Assembly: GCA_910575755.1 (NCBI GenBank)
Contig: CAJTFO010000004.1
Span: 140,494 to 204,493, forward strand
DNA length: 64,000 nt
Source of the DNA: Desulfovibrionaceae bacterium
GTDB taxonomy: Bacteria; Desulfobacterota; Desulfovibrionia; Desulfovibrionales; Desulfovibrionaceae
Direction of reading: 5' to 3'
The translations under genes and the position numbers were made by a program. Under the pieces are notes generated by a model. It did no database searches. It was not told the origin of the DNA and saw only the letters and a list, made by a program, of their open reading frames with translations. Shown piece after piece: positions 62,884 to 64,000 of the stretch (its first letter is position 1; each line of letters starts with the position of its first letter).

Positions 62884-64000
62884 ATGTCAATTCTTGCCGA
62901 CAGCGTGACCGGGTATCTGGGCAACGCTTCGTGGATCCGCCGCATGTTCGAGGCCGGCGGCCAGCTCAAGGCGCGCTTCGGCGCGGAAAATGTCTATGAT
63001 TTCAGCCTGGGCAATCCCGATCTGCCCGCGCCGCCCGCCGTGGCCCAGGGGCTGCGCGACTTCGCCGCGCACGCGGACGAGCCCTTTGCCTTCGGCTACA
63101 TGCCCAATGGCGGCTTTCCCTGGCTGCGCGAGAAACTGGCCGCCCATCTCAGCGCTGAACAGGGCGTCAGGCTCACGGCCGAGGACGTGCTGTTGAGCTG
63201 CGGCGCGGCGGGCGGACTGAACGCCTTTTTGCGCGCCGTGCTCAATCCCGGCGAGGAAATGATCAGCTTTGCCCCCTATTTTGTGGAATACGGCTTCTAT
63301 GTGGCCAACCACGGCGGCACGTTCAGGGCCGTCATGAGCCGCAAGGACACCTTCGCGCCGGATATCGAAGCGCTGGAAAAGGCCATCAGCGAAAAAACGC
63401 GGGTGGTACTCATCAATTCCCCGCACAATCCCACAGGCGTTATTTACAGTCGCGAGGAACTCGCCGCCCTTGCCGGCCTTCTGGAAAGCAAAAGCCGGGA
63501 ATACGGGCGGCCCATCTGGCTGGCGGCCGACGAACCCTACCGTTTTCTGGCATATGACGGCGTGGAAGTGCCCTCGGTGCTGCCCCTCTATCCCTATGCC
63601 GTGGCCATCAGCTCCTTTTCCAAAAATCTTTCCCTGCCCGGCGAGCGGGTGGGCTATGTGGCTCTTTCGCCCCACCTGCGGGAAAAAGCCGAACTCATGG
63701 CCGGCCTGACCCTGACCAACCGCATTCTGGGCTTTGTCAATCCGCCTGTTGTCGGCCAGCACATCATGGCCAAGGCTCTGGGCAGCCAGGTGGATCTTTC
63801 CGTCTATGCGGCCCGGCGCAAAGCCATGGCCGAAGTGCTGCGCGCTGCGGGCTATGACTTCCAGATGCCCGCGGGCGCGTTCTACTTTTTCCCCAAGGCC
63901 CCGGGCGGCGATGATGTGGCCTTTGTGAACCGTCTGCTGGAGGAGCGCGTACTGGCCGTGCCCGGATCGGGTTTCGGCTGCCCCGGCTATTTCCGCCTGG
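62884..64000 (+). CDS. Aminotransferase class I/II, 3' end outside window
   Basis: The first 372 residues of a PLP aminotransferase. The PLP lysine is in SSFSKNLSLPGERVGY; the cofactor ring contact is in LINSPHNPTGVIYSREEL and AADEPYRFLAYDG. The N-terminus (GNASWIRRMFEAG) and SLGNPDLPAPPAV fit the family that includes many Desulfovibrio aspartate-type aminotransferases. Substrate unknown. The reading frame is open to the window end. Confidence 0.9.
   Translation, partial: MSILADSVTGYLGNASWIRRMFEAGGQLKARFGAENVYDFSLGNPDLPAPPAVAQGLRDFAAHADEPFAFGYMPNGGFPWLREKLAAHLSAEQGVRLTAEDVLLSCGAAGGLNAFLRAVLNPGEEMISFAPYFVEYGFYVANHGGTFRAVMSRKDTFAPDIEALEKAISEKTRVVLINSPHNPTGVIYSREELAALAGLLESKSREYGRPIWLAADEPYRFLAYDGVEVPSVLPLYPYAVAISSFSKNLSLPGERVGYVALSPHLREKAELMAGLTLTNRILGFVNPPVVGQHIMAKALGSQVDLSVYAARRKAMAEVLRAAGYDFQMPAGAFYFFPKAPGGDDVAFVNRLLEERVLAVPGSGFGCPGYFRL

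Noticed and set aside
1..64000. CRISPR arrays or rRNA genes
   Set aside because: No regularly spaced direct repeats and no rRNA sequence were seen.

Overview
The window is a GC-rich chromosomal segment from a sulfate-reducing bacterium of the Desulfovibrio group. The strongest evidence is the minus-strand block aprB-aprA-qmoA-qmoB-qmoC-qmoD (51753-60001), the order known from Desulfovibrio. A cytochrome bd oxidase, several chemotaxis proteins, a carboxynorspermidine pathway and a tungsten-type aldehyde:ferredoxin oxidoreductase fit the same group. Species cannot be fixed from the sequence alone; a host-associated Desulfovibrio would be a reasonable guess.

Layout. 1-4145 (+) is the end of a glycine/sarcosine/betaine reductase operon: thioredoxin reductase, grdC, grdD, thioredoxin and the selenoprotein gene grdA, whose in-frame TGA (3798-3800) encodes Sec44. 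4346-12292 (-) holds lepA, carboxynorspermidine decarboxylase and synthase, a histone-deacetylase-fold amidohydrolase, tmk and an OB/HD-domain protein. surE (+) follows, then an integrase relic beside tRNA-Ser(TGA), HU, murI and a TauE/SafE permease. 16403-16693 is a frameshifted IS1-like insA relic just upstream of cydAB. 19425-25168 has small envelope proteins, a methyl-accepting chemotaxis protein and a lytic transglycosylase. 25169-31084 (+) has a GAF/pseudo-kinase protein, a SulP permease, dus, ispH and cheV. 31393-34067 (-) has phosphonoacetaldehyde hydrolase and a sulfoacetaldehyde acetyltransferase-like enzyme behind a good sigma-54 promoter. 34552-38305 (-) has a YqjD/YqjE-like trio and metNIQ. 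38669-47009 (-) has AOR, a pseudo-receiver/TPR protein, a Sel1 protein, an SGNH/MBOAT O-acetylation pair and an IHF-like protein. 47227-51237 (+) has two radical SAM proteins, an EF-hand protein and SlyX. After apr-qmo come a chorismate mutase/EPSP-synthase-like pseudoenzyme, a PEBP-like lipoprotein and a truncated aminotransferase.

Together, GrdACD and Xsc would both produce acetyl phosphate, and Xsc would also release sulfite; this sulfite and the AprBA product feed the same dissimilatory sulfite pool. QmoABCD links the menaquinone pool to AprBA. The accessory signals are a dispersed hairpin repeat (four sites), two IS relics and an integrase relic at a tRNA. No CRISPR array, rRNA or intact mobile element was seen.
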